A DNA stretch of 64,000 bases from Saprospiraceae bacterium (GCA_020629715.1 JAHDCU010000005.1:62001-126000), one strand, 5' to 3'; shown: positions 29,868 to 39,457, numbered from the stretch's first letter. Notes: generated by a model from the letters alone, not told the origin. Numbers and translations are program-made.

Positions 29868-31419
29868 TCTTCTTTTCTTTTTTGATCCGCTCCAACAATA
29901 CACTGGCTGGCTCATAATCTGCCTCTTGCTTACATCGCTCTATTTCTGCCTCAGTCAATAACTTTCCTTCAAAGGCTTTTTTTAATATGCTTTGTCGTAA
30001 GGCTTGAGCTTTTTCTAAACTCTCTTTGATGCTTTCTTCTACTTTGTCGAAAACAGTCAAACGGTACTCTATTTCAATAATTAATTGATGTTGCTCTTGG
30101 ATTGATAAAAGTGGAACAGGAAATGCTTTCAAGACTTTCATGTTTAAAAATGGTTGTGCGGTTTGAGATGCAATACTTTTCAGCTTGTATTTTTGATAAA
30201 ATATATAATACTGTAAAACTTTTGGTAAGTACACCTTTGGATCTAACCTTACCCTACAGCTTCCTGTTGTTGAAAGCATGCCTTCAGGTTGATTCTCTGG
30301 ATAAATGCAGCAATCACCAATTGTTGCTCCAACTTTTGCAATAAGAATATCTTGAGGAAGAATATTGTGTCTTCTTAATTGAAGAAATTTCTCTTTAATA
30401 ATAAATTTTAAGTTGTTCGGAATAAACCTCATAGAACGGATATTAACCATTCTTATAACAGGTATGCCCTTTTCTTTGTAATCTTCCGCTACATTAATAG
30501 AAGACCCAAAAGGTCCATCTACAATACAGTTCGGTTTATTGTCTGAAATGAAAGCTAATGGTTGATTACTCCAAAATTCTGATGCACTCAAGGAAAGAGC
30601 CTCATTTTCACGAATAGAGATTTTAGAGTCTAAATTTGTTGGCATTTTGGGCTTGGTTGGCTTCTTATCATTCTTTCCACCTTCTTTCCATTTTTTTACC
30701 TCTTTTTCCCATCCTGAAATTTGGGTCTTATAAATGTTTTCTCTTTCATACTGAATTCGCTCCAATAATTCCTCAGCACTGAGCAAATCCGTCTGTTGCT
30801 CTCTCCATTCCTTAGTCAACTCCCCCTCAAACGCTTTCTTCAAAACCGCTTGCCGATAAATCTTCAGTTGCTCTTGTGCTTTTTTAAGATCAGCAATACC
30901 ACTATCCAAACTGCTGAATAGACTTTCTATTTTGGAAACAATGGCTCGTTGGATCGGGAGGGGTGGAAGAGGGAATAATTGAGCAAATACATCTTTATTT
31001 CTTACTGAAGGGTAAGAGGTTCCAGTTTGTAGCTTACTTAATGAATTTAAAAATCCAGGAGAAAGACTAAAGTAAAAAAGCAATTTTGGAATTACGATAT
31101 CCCTTTTCCCCCTGATCACAGTGAAACCTGATGAACAAATTTCATCATCATATTCATCTTTGGTAACCTGAGCTATGTTTTTTAAGTAGGTTCTAACTGT
31201 TGAGAACAAGACATCATTCTTTTTGACTATTTGTTGAGCTCGTGAAGGAGCATTTTTCCACTGATATTCCTTATGTCCAACAATTCTATTTTGTGCATTA
31301 TCAATGACACCAATGTCAATGTACTTGAGTTTCATGGAAACTGGCATTTCTTTACGCTTCACTTTCACTGCCTTTTCACAGATTTCATTTAAAGCAATGT
31401 CCTCCCAATCCTCCATCAT
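29860..31419 (-). CDS. hsdS: Type I restriction-modification specificity subunit
   Basis: DNA-recognition subunit of the type I complex, 519 residues. It has two target-recognition domains (about 1-155 and 275-445), each followed by a helical spacer. The second halves repeat: VLKKAFEGEL at about residue 193 and ILKKAFEGKL at about 484, and LPPLPIQRAIVSKIE matches LLSIQEQHQLIIEIE. The bipartite recognition sequence cannot be read from the protein. Its ATG overlaps the hsdR stop by four bases. It looks intact, with no sign of inverted half-genes or recombinase for specificity switching nearby. Confidence 0.93.
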   Translation of the reverse strand: MMEDWEDIALNEICEKAVKVKRKEMPVSMKLKYIDIGVIDNAQNRIVGHKEYQWKNAPSRAQQIVKKNDVLFSTVRTYLKNIAQVTKDEYDDEICSSGFTVIRGKRDIVIPKLLFYFSLSPGFLNSLSKLQTGTSYPSVRNKDVFAQLFPLPPLPIQRAIVSKIESLFSSLDSGIADLKKAQEQLKIYRQAVLKKAFEGELTKEWREQQTDLLSAEELLERIQYERENIYKTQISGWEKEVKKWKEGGKNDKKPTKPKMPTNLDSKISIRENEALSLSASEFWSNQPLAFISDNKPNCIVDGPFGSSINVAEDYKEKGIPVIRMVNIRSMRFIPNNLKFIIKEKFLQLRRHNILPQDILIAKVGATIGDCCIYPENQPEGMLSTTGSCRVRLDPKVYLPKVLQYYIFYQKYKLKSIASQTAQPFLNMKVLKAFPVPLLSIQEQHQLIIEIEYRLTVFDKVEESIKESLEKAQALRQSILKKAFEGKLLTEAEIERCKQEADYEPASVLLERIKKEKKNA

Positions 31420-34229
31420 GCCGCCAGTACCTCATTTAGTTCATCAATAATGCTTGTCATCTCTTCTCCAAACAACTGATGCATTTTACCTTTTCCACCT
31501 TTTGCATCAAATGGTGTATAGTCTAAATCATCAATTTCAATATGATAACTGCTGACTACATGGTCTTTGATCATTCTAAGCCAGTCCATTTGTTCTGTGG
31601 TAAATCGATTATGTTGTCCTGCATTTTGTTGGAAGATCCAATTTTTGAAATTGGCTTCTATGATGCCGTCATATGCCTTTAACTCATTTTCTATTCCGCA
31701 TGCTCGTCGAATCAAAGACACCAAAGCCGTAAGTTCATCTTTAGGTTGATTGCTTTTGACTTCTTCAATAGTCGAGTATGCTTCCCATACATGATGTGGA
31801 GCCAAAGTAGGTTTCTCCATTTTGAGTTTTGCCATCACGTCTTGGATCATTTTAAAGGTGATGGTTCTTCTATTGTAGGGCTGGTTATAGAAGATGCTCA
31901 GTGCTTTAATTTCATCTTTGTTTGCTTCTAAATATGCTGAGAAGTCTTTGACGAGTTCTTTGGCTTTGTCCACAGAAGTGGTGTCCCATTCGCTTTTGGT
32001 AACTGTATCAATATTGATGGTGTCGATGATTTGCTCATGTATCTTTCTGACATTTTCGAGATAGTCATTGAGTTGCCCATTAAAGGTCTTTGCCGCTTCC
32101 AAGGTTAGTGCTTCTTGAGCTTTCTTTTTGGCTTCTTCTATTAAAGCTGGTGTTTGATCTTGTTTTGGAATTTTGTCTATCTCTATTTGTGCTCTATTAT
32201 CGATAGTGTCTTGATCGTAAGCATTGATCAACTCTTTTGTTATTTGCTTTAGGTTTTTGCCTCCTGAGTATTCGAGTAATTTTTCTTTTTCTTTATCCGT
32301 GATCTGTTTTTCTAATCGTATCAATCTATTGGCTAAGGAAAGAAACAATTCTTCATCAGTCACACCATAAGTAACCGCTCCCAAGAGGTCTTTCATTGGT
32401 ACAGACGGTTTTCGTTCTAATGGACGACTGTCTGTTTTCTTTGATTTAGTAGCTCCGACTGCATCTACGATGACAAAGTGGGTTTTGGTTCTTGCAGTGG
32501 TGGATACTTTTTGGAGGTCGTCGTCTTTGATGGTTCTTGTACCACGACCTTTCATCTGCTCAAAGTAATTGATGCTCTTTACATCTCGCATAAAGAGTAA
32601 AACTTCAAGAGGTTTGACATCGGTACCTGTTGCGATCATATCTACCGTAACTGCAATTCGTGGATAGTAGGCATTTCTGAATCTGTTCAGAACTGATTTT
32701 GGGTCTTCATCTATTTTGTAAGTGACCTTCTTACAGAAGTCATTGCCTTCGTCAAATTCTTCTCTGATAATCTTAATGATGTCATCAGCATGGCTATCTG
32801 TCTTAGCAAACACCAAAGTCTTGGGTACTTCATATTCTCCATTATTGTCTACACGGTTGGGATAGATAGAAGTTTGCAATGCCTTCTTGAATTCTCTGAT
32901 GATGTTTCTTATCTGGCTGACATTCACAACTTTCTTATCGAGGTCGTTTCGTTTGTAGTTGACATCTTCATCTAATTGTTCCCATCTTTTCTTTCGAGTC
33001 AATTTATCTCGCTTATCTACATATTGACTGGCTTTGATCTCTCCACCTTCTTTGGATATCTCAGTTTCTATTGTGTACACATCGTAAGGCACATTGACAC
33101 CATCGATGACTGATTCCTCGTAAGTATATTCACTCACCACATTTTCATTGAAAAATCCGAATGTTCTTTTGTCTGGTGTAGAGGTCAAGCCAATGAGGAA
33201 AGCATCAAAATAATCCAACACCTGTTTCCATAGATTGTAAATAGAACGATGACATTCATCTATGACAATAAAGTCAAATTGTTCGATGGGTACTTTTTCT
33301 GTATATTCTACTGGAACAGCTTGTTTCTTAGATCGTTGCTTTTGTAGCCACGAGCTTTCATTTGGATTCTCTTGTTCTGCACTTTCTTCTAATTCTTCAC
33401 CCTTTAGAATCGAATACAATCTTTGGATCGTAGATATGCAGACTTGACTATCAGAGGCGATATAACTGGATGACAGTCTTTGTACATTATAGAGCTCAGT
33501 GAACTTCCTATTGTCATCATTAGGTTGAAAGGTCATGAACTCTTGTTCCGCTTGTTCGCCTAAGTTCTTTGTGTCTACTAAGAACAAGATTCTTTTGGCG
33601 TCTGCATGCTTTAGAAGTCTGTAGACAAATGTGCAAGCTGTAAATGTTTTACCTGCACCAGTTGCCATTTGGATTAGAGCTTTTGGTCTGTTCTTTTTAA
33701 AGGAAGTTTCTAAATTATTTACAGCTACGATCTGTGCTGGTCTTAATCCTGTTTCATCCAAGGCAGGAATCGCTAACAATCTTTCTCTAAGACTTTTGCT
33801 TTTCTTTAGCCAAGCCTCAATCGTCTCTGGTTTGTGAAAGCTAAACACATTTCGACCTCGTGGTTTGGGATCTCTATAATCTGTAAAGCGAGTTATTGTC
33901 CCTGTACTCTCATAGACAAAGGGCAGTGGATCATTATTCAGATATTTTAGTTTAGCTGAGGCATAACCTTTTGATTGGTCTTCTACAACGGTTAATCTGT
34001 GGCCTTCTTCCTCTCTTTTCGCTTCTATGATTCCAACAGGTTTTCTATCTACAAATAGCACATAGTCAGCTGGACCGACATCAGTTTGATATTCTCTTAC
34101 TGCTACACCTTTATTTTCATTGAGATTAACCTTCTTTTTTGACTGCACAACCCAACCTGCCAAAATCAACATTTGGTCGATTTTGTCTCGTGCAATTTGT
34201 TCAGGATTCTGGTTAATGTTATCTAGCAT
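31416..34229 (-). CDS. hsdR: Type I restriction endonuclease subunit R
   Basis: ATP-driven translocase and nuclease of the restriction complex, 937 residues. The N-terminal PD-(D/E)xK nuclease has Asp55 (PADYVLF) and Glu70/Lys72 (GIIEAK). The SF2 helicase core has Walker A ATGAGKT (189-195) and DECH (324-327), and motif VI lies in QMKGRGTRT. The C-terminal region (about 700-930) fits the EcoEI-type HsdR end that contacts the methylase. It is first in a five-gene operon (R-S-DUF4062-AlbA_2-M). The 158 bases upstream are AT rich and probably hold the promoter. Confidence 0.95.
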   Translation of the reverse strand: MLDNINQNPEQIARDKIDQMLILAGWVVQSKKKVNLNENKGVAVREYQTDVGPADYVLFVDRKPVGIIEAKREEEGHRLTVVEDQSKGYASAKLKYLNNDPLPFVYESTGTITRFTDYRDPKPRGRNVFSFHKPETIEAWLKKSKSLRERLLAIPALDETGLRPAQIVAVNNLETSFKKNRPKALIQMATGAGKTFTACTFVYRLLKHADAKRILFLVDTKNLGEQAEQEFMTFQPNDDNRKFTELYNVQRLSSSYIASDSQVCISTIQRLYSILKGEELEESAEQENPNESSWLQKQRSKKQAVPVEYTEKVPIEQFDFIVIDECHRSIYNLWKQVLDYFDAFLIGLTSTPDKRTFGFFNENVVSEYTYEESVIDGVNVPYDVYTIETEISKEGGEIKASQYVDKRDKLTRKKRWEQLDEDVNYKRNDLDKKVVNVSQIRNIIREFKKALQTSIYPNRVDNNGEYEVPKTLVFAKTDSHADDIIKIIREEFDEGNDFCKKVTYKIDEDPKSVLNRFRNAYYPRIAVTVDMIATGTDVKPLEVLLFMRDVKSINYFEQMKGRGTRTIKDDDLQKVSTTARTKTHFVIVDAVGATKSKKTDSRPLERKPSVPMKDLLGAVTYGVTDEELFLSLANRLIRLEKQITDKEKEKLLEYSGGKNLKQITKELINAYDQDTIDNRAQIEIDKIPKQDQTPALIEEAKKKAQEALTLEAAKTFNGQLNDYLENVRKIHEQIIDTINIDTVTKSEWDTTSVDKAKELVKDFSAYLEANKDEIKALSIFYNQPYNRRTITFKMIQDVMAKLKMEKPTLAPHHVWEAYSTIEEVKSNQPKDELTALVSLIRRACGIENELKAYDGIIEANFKNWIFQQNAGQHNRFTTEQMDWLRMIKDHVVSSYHIEIDDLDYTPFDAKGGKGKMHQLFGEEMTSIIDELNEVLAA

Positions 34230-34387
34230 TATTAGCTTTTAGCTCAATATTATTTGCATAAGATTAGTAATAGAGGTTCACATAAGAATACTCCCATTGC
34301 TTAAATGTAGTCATATTACATGAATGAAGAAAATGTCAATAGTTACAAAGCTTTCTGTTATGATTTAGAGTTGGGTGGCTAAAATTC

Positions 34388-35266
34388 TCACCCCTCATAC
34401 AAATGCGCCCGCTTCCACCGATTATGCGTCCACAGCCACTGCTCAGGGTTGGCAATGATCATTTGTTCTAGTCGGTCAGCGAAGATGGTAACAATCTCCT
34501 CAGGAGATTTAGCCTTGGATCGCTGGTGGAGCAGTTCGATGTTGACCTCGTAATGTCCTCGTTGAGTACGTTGGATAGGAAAGAAGAAGACATCTAAATC
34601 ATAAGTATCACTTATAGTGCCAGGGCCATGTAAGAACGGAGTCATCTGATTCAAGAAAGGAATCCAAAAGCTATTATGCACCTTATGTGGACTCTGATCT
34701 GCGATTAGTATAAAGCAAGTTTGTTTATCGATATGATCGGTGAACGCTTTGCTCGTATCTTTTAAGTCTGCGACCAATACTTTGACTTCGGATCGCTTAC
34801 GCTGTACAAATCTGTAGATGTATGGATTATTGATTCGTTTAGTGATACCAAGTACTTGATGATCTAGAGCAAGGCCAATACATCTTGTCGCCCATTCCCA
34901 ATTGCCCAAGTGGGCTGCCACACCGATGACGGACTTATGGTTTTCAAAAGCATCTTGAAGTAATTGAGCGTTATTGAACTTATATCGTTTTTGCAATGCC
35001 TCAGGACTCATGGACATACCTTTTAGCCCTTCGATGAGTATATCGCTGAGATTACGATACGATTCTTTAAAGATATGATCAAGTTCTTCCTGTGTTTTCT
35101 CAGGAAATGAAGCCTTCAAGTTTTTGATGATGAGTTTTCGTCGATATTTGATGACATTACTCAGCAGGTAGGCAATACCATCCGATAAAAAATATAGGAT
35201 TTTAAAAGGTATCAATGAAAATACAAATACCCAAAAGCGAAATACTAGGTAGCCAATCAGCTTCAT
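34388..35266 (-). CDS. LpxL/HtrB-family lipid A acyltransferase
   Basis: Transfers a secondary acyl chain to lipid A (or a related lipid) at the inner membrane. A 292-residue protein with an N-terminal membrane segment and the catalytic HX4E motif in AAHLGNWEWA (His119, Glu124). It also shows ADQSPH (about 195) and PEQWLWTHNRWK near the C-terminus, both typical of the family. The gene lies 15 bases downstream of the acyl-CoA dehydrogenase gene on the same strand, so the two may be cotranscribed. Which acyl position is modified is not visible. Confidence 0.92.
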   Translation of the reverse strand: MKLIGYLVFRFWVFVFSLIPFKILYFLSDGIAYLLSNVIKYRRKLIIKNLKASFPEKTQEELDHIFKESYRNLSDILIEGLKGMSMSPEALQKRYKFNNAQLLQDAFENHKSVIGVAAHLGNWEWATRCIGLALDHQVLGITKRINNPYIYRFVQRKRSEVKVLVADLKDTSKAFTDHIDKQTCFILIADQSPHKVHNSFWIPFLNQMTPFLHGPGTISDTYDLDVFFFPIQRTQRGHYEVNIELLHQRSKAKSPEEIVTIFADRLEQMIIANPEQWLWTHNRWKRAHLYEG

Positions 35267-35281
35267 ATGACAAAGCTAGGC

Positions 35282-36424
35282 TTAGTCTTTTAACAATTCT
35301 CTAGAAATAACGAGTTTTTGAATTTCTGAGGTTCCTTCACCAATGGTACAAAGCTTAGAGTCTCTGTAAAATTTCTCTACGGGGAAGTCTTTCGTATATC
35401 CGTATCCACCAAAGATTTGTACCGCATCTGTAGATACTTCTACTGCCACTTCAGAAGCATAGTACTTTGCCATGGCACTGATCTTGGTCACATTGCCACC
35501 TTTGTTTTTGATCTCAGATGCTTTTCTGATCAATAGTTCTGATGCTTGGATCTTAGTGGCCATATCTGCCAACTTAAATGAGATTGCTTGAAATTGTGCA
35601 ATCGGTTTTCCAAATTGCTCTCTTTCCTGAGCGTATTTTACAGAAGCTTCATAAGCACCTTTCGCAATACCGAGTGATAGAGCCGCAATACTGATGCGTC
35701 CACCATCCAGTATTTTCATGGCTTGTATAAATCCTTGCCCTTCTTCACCCAAGATTTGACTCTTATGAAGACGGCAATTATCGAAAACGAGTTCCGCAGT
35801 CTCAGAGGCTCGCATTCCAAGCTTATTTTCTTTTTTTCCAGAGCTAAATCCTGGAGTACCTTTTTCGATTGCAAAGGCAGTGATACCTCGACTGTCCAAT
35901 AAATCACCTGTGCGGATGAGTACGACTGCCACATCACCAGACTTTCCATGCGTAATCCAGTTTTTAGTACCGTTGACCACGAAGTAGTCACCGTCTCGCT
36001 CAGCAGTACAGCGCATTCTCATAGCATCACTACCAGTATTAGACTCCGTCAATCCCCAAGCACCGATCCATTCGCCGGTCGCTAGTTTAGGCAGGTATTT
36101 TTGCTTTTGCTCTTCGTTGCCAAACATTAAGATATGGTTGGTGCAAAGAGAGTTATGAGCGGCTAGAGAGAGACCTATGGAACCACATACTTTAGCCACT
36201 TCTTCGATGACACTGACATACTCTTGATATCCTAATCCAGAGCCACCATATTCTTCAGGTACCAATACTCCAAGAAATCCATGCTGTCCCAGGTTTCGCA
36301 TACAATCGATTGGGAATTCTTGGGATTCATCCCATTCCATTACATGAGGTCGTATATAAGTTTCGGCAAAGGTTTTAGCACTATCGGCTATCATAGCCAA
36401 GTTATCGAGTTCTGTAGTTGTCAT
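35282..36424 (-). CDS. Acyl-CoA dehydrogenase
   Basis: FAD enzyme that introduces the alpha,beta double bond in acyl-CoA during beta-oxidation. The 380-residue length is standard for short/medium-chain types. Domains are in order: helical (about 1-120), beta (about 121-230, WGLTESNTGSDA) and C-terminal helical, with YAQEREQFGKPI and QIFGGYGYTKDFPVEKFYRD. The catalytic Glu is probably Glu363 in IGEGTSEIQ. Chain-length or branched-chain preference cannot be set from this. A 9-bp inverted repeat lies 46 bases upstream of its start. Confidence 0.94.
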   Translation of the reverse strand: MTTTELDNLAMIADSAKTFAETYIRPHVMEWDESQEFPIDCMRNLGQHGFLGVLVPEEYGGSGLGYQEYVSVIEEVAKVCGSIGLSLAAHNSLCTNHILMFGNEEQKQKYLPKLATGEWIGAWGLTESNTGSDAMRMRCTAERDGDYFVVNGTKNWITHGKSGDVAVVLIRTGDLLDSRGITAFAIEKGTPGFSSGKKENKLGMRASETAELVFDNCRLHKSQILGEEGQGFIQAMKILDGGRISIAALSLGIAKGAYEASVKYAQEREQFGKPIAQFQAISFKLADMATKIQASELLIRKASEIKNKGGNVTKISAMAKYYASEVAVEVSTDAVQIFGGYGYTKDFPVEKFYRDSKLCTIGEGTSEIQKLVISRELLKD

Positions 36425-36733
36425 AGTTAGTTATAGTTAATGGTCTTGCAAATTACCAAACAATAAATGACAACAAAGCAATCTTTGTTGTGTAAGTAAT
36501 AGAGATTATTCAAGGAATGGGATCTACACCCCGTTTTTCAACTTGACCTAAAGGGCTTGTGTTGCCGCGGCGCAGAGTTCTTTTAAGTTGGAAGCTGGAA
36601 ATGTTTTATTTTGGCTCTGTTGTACAAAAGCAACAGTTGCTTAAGCGGTTAGCATTGAGGATTTGTATCTAAAAGATTTCTCGAACCTCCTTTGGCTAGT
36701 CAAGCTACTCGAAATGAAAAGGATACTAATCCT
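36425..36733. other. Non-coding interval upstream of acyl-CoA dehydrogenase
   Basis: About 309 bases without a convincing gene. It holds the inverted repeat at 36470-36491 and a second small one at 36628-36642 (AAGCAA / TTGCTT). A short GC-rich patch near 36563-36575 (GCCGCGG) stands out from the AT-rich surroundings. No tRNA fold or start-to-stop frame of note was found. Confidence 0.5.
36448..36491 (-). promoter_or_regulatory. Candidate promoter and operator of acyl-CoA dehydrogenase
   Basis: A perfect 9-bp inverted repeat (ACAACAAAG / CTTTGTTGT, 4-base loop, 36470-36491) contains a TTTG on the minus strand. TAATTTGC follows 18 bases downstream, near the Bacteroidota -7 box (TAnnTTTG) but one base short. 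A repressor bound to the repeat would cover the -33 region. Experimental support is lacking. Confidence 0.35.
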
Positions 36734-36871
36734 TTACCCTACAGAATTCTTAAATACGATATACAAGATTGCAGCTGCTACAATAGTGACGATACCTGCT
36801 ATTCTGAAAAACTGACGTTCTTGTTGTTTATTTTTTTGAGCCTGCTTATACTTTTTACTTGCTTTTGCCAT
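36734..36871 (-). CDS. 45-residue single-pass membrane protein
   Basis: A short open frame on the minus strand, ATG at 36871 and TAA at 36734. The first 22 residues are strongly basic and polar (MAKASKKYKQAQKNKQQERQ), followed by one hydrophobic segment (about residues 23-41, RIAGIVTIVAAAILYIVF) and KNSVG at the end. A charged N-terminus plus one membrane helix is typical of real small membrane proteins rather than chance frames. I do not recognise the family. The opposite-strand frame at 36692-36895 is its shadow. Confidence 0.65.
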   Translation of the reverse strand: MAKASKKYKQAQKNKQQERQFFRIAGIVTIVAAAILYIVFKNSVG

Positions 36872-37023
36872 GATTTCAATTATTCTAATTCTTAATGATT
36901 ATTATTTCGGAACTCGATAGATTGTATCAGCCAATCTAGAAGCACTTAGGCAATATATGTAATATCATGAAAAAGTCAAAATACAATTTGGGTTTTAGCT
37001 ATTTCAATCATTATGGTCTCATA

Positions 37024-38316
37024 TTACAGATAATATCTTTTGTTTTCATAAAACTCAATGATATGATCATCGACTAGCACGTCCTGAGGACGGAGTGGCT
37101 GCTTTAAAATGATGCCTTCAAAGGTCTTACATCTGCTTAATGCAACATAAGCCTGGCCATATTCAAATGCGCCTTGACCCAGATCAATGATGACTTCTGA
37201 GAAAGTTTTGCCTTGGCTTTTATGGATCGTAATAGCCCAAGCGAGTTTGAGAGGGATCTGTGTAAAAGTACCGATAGTCTTAGTTTTTATCTCAGCGGTA
37301 GAAAGATCGTATTTAATGATTTCCCAATCCATAGCCTCTACCTCAATAGTTTTGACTTCACCTTGTTCTTTCACAGCAATGATAGCTTTATCAGGATGTA
37401 AGGATAGCACCTTCCCGATAGTACCATTGACAAATCGTTTTTGGAGGTCATTTTTGATGAACATCACTTGTGCTCCGACTTTCAATTTAAGTACGGAGTC
37501 TGTTGGATAGAGCTTGGGATTAAACATACCTTCTACCTTGGCCATGTAACTTCTCTCATCCGAATTGAGTTCATTTAATTTACTCGTATTGAGTGCATTG
37601 GCAGTAGCATTACGACTGCATAAGGTGATATGATAGTCGGTGTCGACTTGGGTGTCTTGTACTCTTTCATTTAAGGTGTCTAGGTCATCTTGATCAAATG
37701 TCCGAGTACGTATGCGGTCTAGCAATTTTATAAAGTAGCGTTCCGATTGACGGAATACCTGGTGAAGCTCAATGATTTCATACTCAAACCCATTTTCGAT
37801 CACATCAGAAGAGAAGAAGTACGGACTAGGGTAGCGGTTCCTAAAAAACTGTCTTTCTACAGCAGAAGCTACTACTGGGGGAAGTTGAAACAAGTCTCCA
37901 AAAAATACCATTTGGACTCCTCCAAAAGGCTCATCGATATCTCGATTGATGCGAAGAAACTGATCAATATTATCAAGCATATCAGCTCTGACCATCGAGA
38001 TTTCATCGATAATGATGACTTCTACTTTTTTATACGTTCTATAATTTTTGCGCTTGGTGATGTCCTTTTTGTCTAGCATTTTCGGCGGAAAGCCGAAAAA
38101 AGAATGTATCGTCTGTCCTTTTACATTAAGTGCGGCTATACCTGTAGGAGCAAGCACCACAGTACGTTTACGAGTTGTATTTCTGAATAATGAAAGTAAG
38201 GTAGACTTTCCTGTACCTGCACGTCCTGTGATGAAAGCGCTACGCTTTGTTTTATCTAAAACATTGATGGCGTAGTTGAATTCTTCACTCAGGCTGAGAG
38301 GTAGATTGAGGTCCAA
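37024..38316 (-). CDS. Pif1/RecD-type SF1B DNA helicase
   Basis: A 430-residue ATP-dependent helicase. Motif I GRAGTGKST (31-39), motif II IIIDEISM (101-108) and motif III GDLFQLPPV (140-148) are clear, with the Pif1-like IHSFFGFPP between. The C-terminal part has the UvrD_C_2-like LAWAITIHKSQGKTFSEV and VALSRCKTFEG. It is compact and lacks the extra C-terminal domains of longer bacterial relatives. It may unwind recombination intermediates or G-quadruplex DNA, as known for the family. The EEP gene (38326) starts upstream on the same strand and ends nine bases before it, so cotranscription is possible. Confidence 0.92.
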   Translation of the reverse strand: MDLNLPLSLSEEFNYAINVLDKTKRSAFITGRAGTGKSTLLSLFRNTTRKRTVVLAPTGIAALNVKGQTIHSFFGFPPKMLDKKDITKRKNYRTYKKVEVIIIDEISMVRADMLDNIDQFLRINRDIDEPFGGVQMVFFGDLFQLPPVVASAVERQFFRNRYPSPYFFSSDVIENGFEYEIIELHQVFRQSERYFIKLLDRIRTRTFDQDDLDTLNERVQDTQVDTDYHITLCSRNATANALNTSKLNELNSDERSYMAKVEGMFNPKLYPTDSVLKLKVGAQVMFIKNDLQKRFVNGTIGKVLSLHPDKAIIAVKEQGEVKTIEVEAMDWEIIKYDLSTAEIKTKTIGTFTQIPLKLAWAITIHKSQGKTFSEVIIDLGQGAFEYGQAYVALSRCKTFEGIILKQPLRPQDVLVDDHIIEFYENKRYYL

Positions 38317-38325
38317 GGATATCGA

Positions 38326-39369
38326 TTATTTAGCCTTCAATAGGTACACGAGTACGGGAAAGTGATCGCTATATCCTGCTTGATAATCATTGAATGAGAA
38401 CGTACGGAAGGGGTACCCTTTAAATCGTCCACTTTTTTGTTTGAGAAAGCGCTTGTCAAATATCTTAGTTTGATAATAAAAATATCCCTCTTGATTACGA
38501 TCTAGATATGCCTCCGATAGCATCATTTGGTCAAACAGACTCCAAGTGTCTCTGTAGGCATTGGATCCGACACCTCTGCTATACATGTCCATCATTGGAT
38601 TAAATAATCCACTTACTGGGACATCCTTAACTTTACCTCGAGCCATGAGATGACTGGTAACACTCTTGTTGTCTGGGTTGTCATTGAGGTCGCCCATGAT
38701 GATGACTTTCGAGTCTTTATCGATTGTCATGAGACTATCTACGACAGATTTACAAAGCTGTGCCGCCTTGTTTCTATTAGGGGCTGATCGTTGTTGTCCA
38801 CCTCTTCTTGAAGGCCAGTGGTTGACGATAAAGTGCATTTTTTCACCATCAAGATTTCCACTTGCCATCAGGATATCTCGGGTATATTTACGCTCCTCGC
38901 CGTCCATGAGCAAGAGCTCAAAACTAGCAGTATCTGTAAGTTCAAATTGCTTTGGATTATATAAAAAAGCAACATCAATTCCTCTACGATCAGGGCTGTC
39001 ATGATGTACTATTTCATAATTACGTTCTTTGAGGTATTTGTGTTTAACGAGGTCTTCGAGTACGTACTTATTTTCAATTTCACATAGACCGATGACCGAT
39101 GCTCCAGATTTAGATTTGTCAGTACCTAGTTGAGAGATGACGTAAGCCATATTTCCGATCTTCTCTTCATATCTTTTTTGAGTCCAAGCACGATCACCAT
39201 CTGGAAGATATTCCTCATCTCGTATATCTGGATCATCGTATGTATCAAAAAGGTTTTCTACATTATAAAAGGCAATGCAGGCAACTTTATACTCCTTCTG
39301 TGCCTGTATACAAATAGAGGCGTATAAAAGACATATAGTGCTGATTATGGTCTTAATAGTACTCGACAT
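38326..39369 (-). CDS. Secreted endonuclease/exonuclease/phosphatase family protein
   Basis: A 347-residue protein with a signal peptide (to about residue 23, CIQAQ). The EEP metal-dependent hydrolase core is complete: FYNVENLFD (Asn36, Glu38), LCEIEN (Glu97), RRGIDVAF, NHWPSRRGG (His184), GDLNDNP (Asp227, Asn229) and YSDHFPV (Asp335, His336). It could cut DNA, RNA or phosphoesters; the motif set is nearest to extracellular nuclease-like members. It is divergently placed from a TonB receptor and DUF5689 lipoprotein, which suggests a nutrient role. Substrate is inferred, not shown. Confidence 0.88.
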   Translation of the reverse strand: MSSTIKTIISTICLLYASICIQAQKEYKVACIAFYNVENLFDTYDDPDIRDEEYLPDGDRAWTQKRYEEKIGNMAYVISQLGTDKSKSGASVIGLCEIENKYVLEDLVKHKYLKERNYEIVHHDSPDRRGIDVAFLYNPKQFELTDTASFELLLMDGEERKYTRDILMASGNLDGEKMHFIVNHWPSRRGGQQRSAPNRNKAAQLCKSVVDSLMTIDKDSKVIIMGDLNDNPDNKSVTSHLMARGKVKDVPVSGLFNPMMDMYSRGVGSNAYRDTWSLFDQMMLSEAYLDRNQEGYFYYQTKIFDKRFLKQKSGRFKGYPFRTFSFNDYQAGYSDHFPVLVYLLKAK

Positions 39370-39457
39370 CTAATTGAGCATTTTTAATTTAATAATTTCT
39401 TTACCATGACTTCGTCGATATTGTATTACTTTTACGATACCAAACTCAGTACAGCTA

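Noticed and set aside
29868-29915. Longer DUF4062 protein from a TTG at 29915
   Set aside because: The added 16 residues lie wholly inside hsdS, and the ATG at 29867 gives the usual short overlap.
31567-33837. Several 60-68 codon open frames on + opposite hsdR
   Set aside because: They are shadows of the hsdR reading frame without start context or recognisable domains.
26237-34387. Restriction operon as a mobile island with attachment sites
   Set aside because: No integrase, transposase, tRNA or flanking direct repeat was found; base composition looks like the neighbours by eye.
36540-36600. GC-rich patch as possible tRNA or integration scar
   Set aside because: No cloverleaf, CCA end or flanking direct repeat could be drawn.
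36692-36895. 67-codon open frame on +
   Set aside because: It is antisense to the 45-residue membrane protein and its composition (Cys, Ser and Phe rich) is not protein-like.
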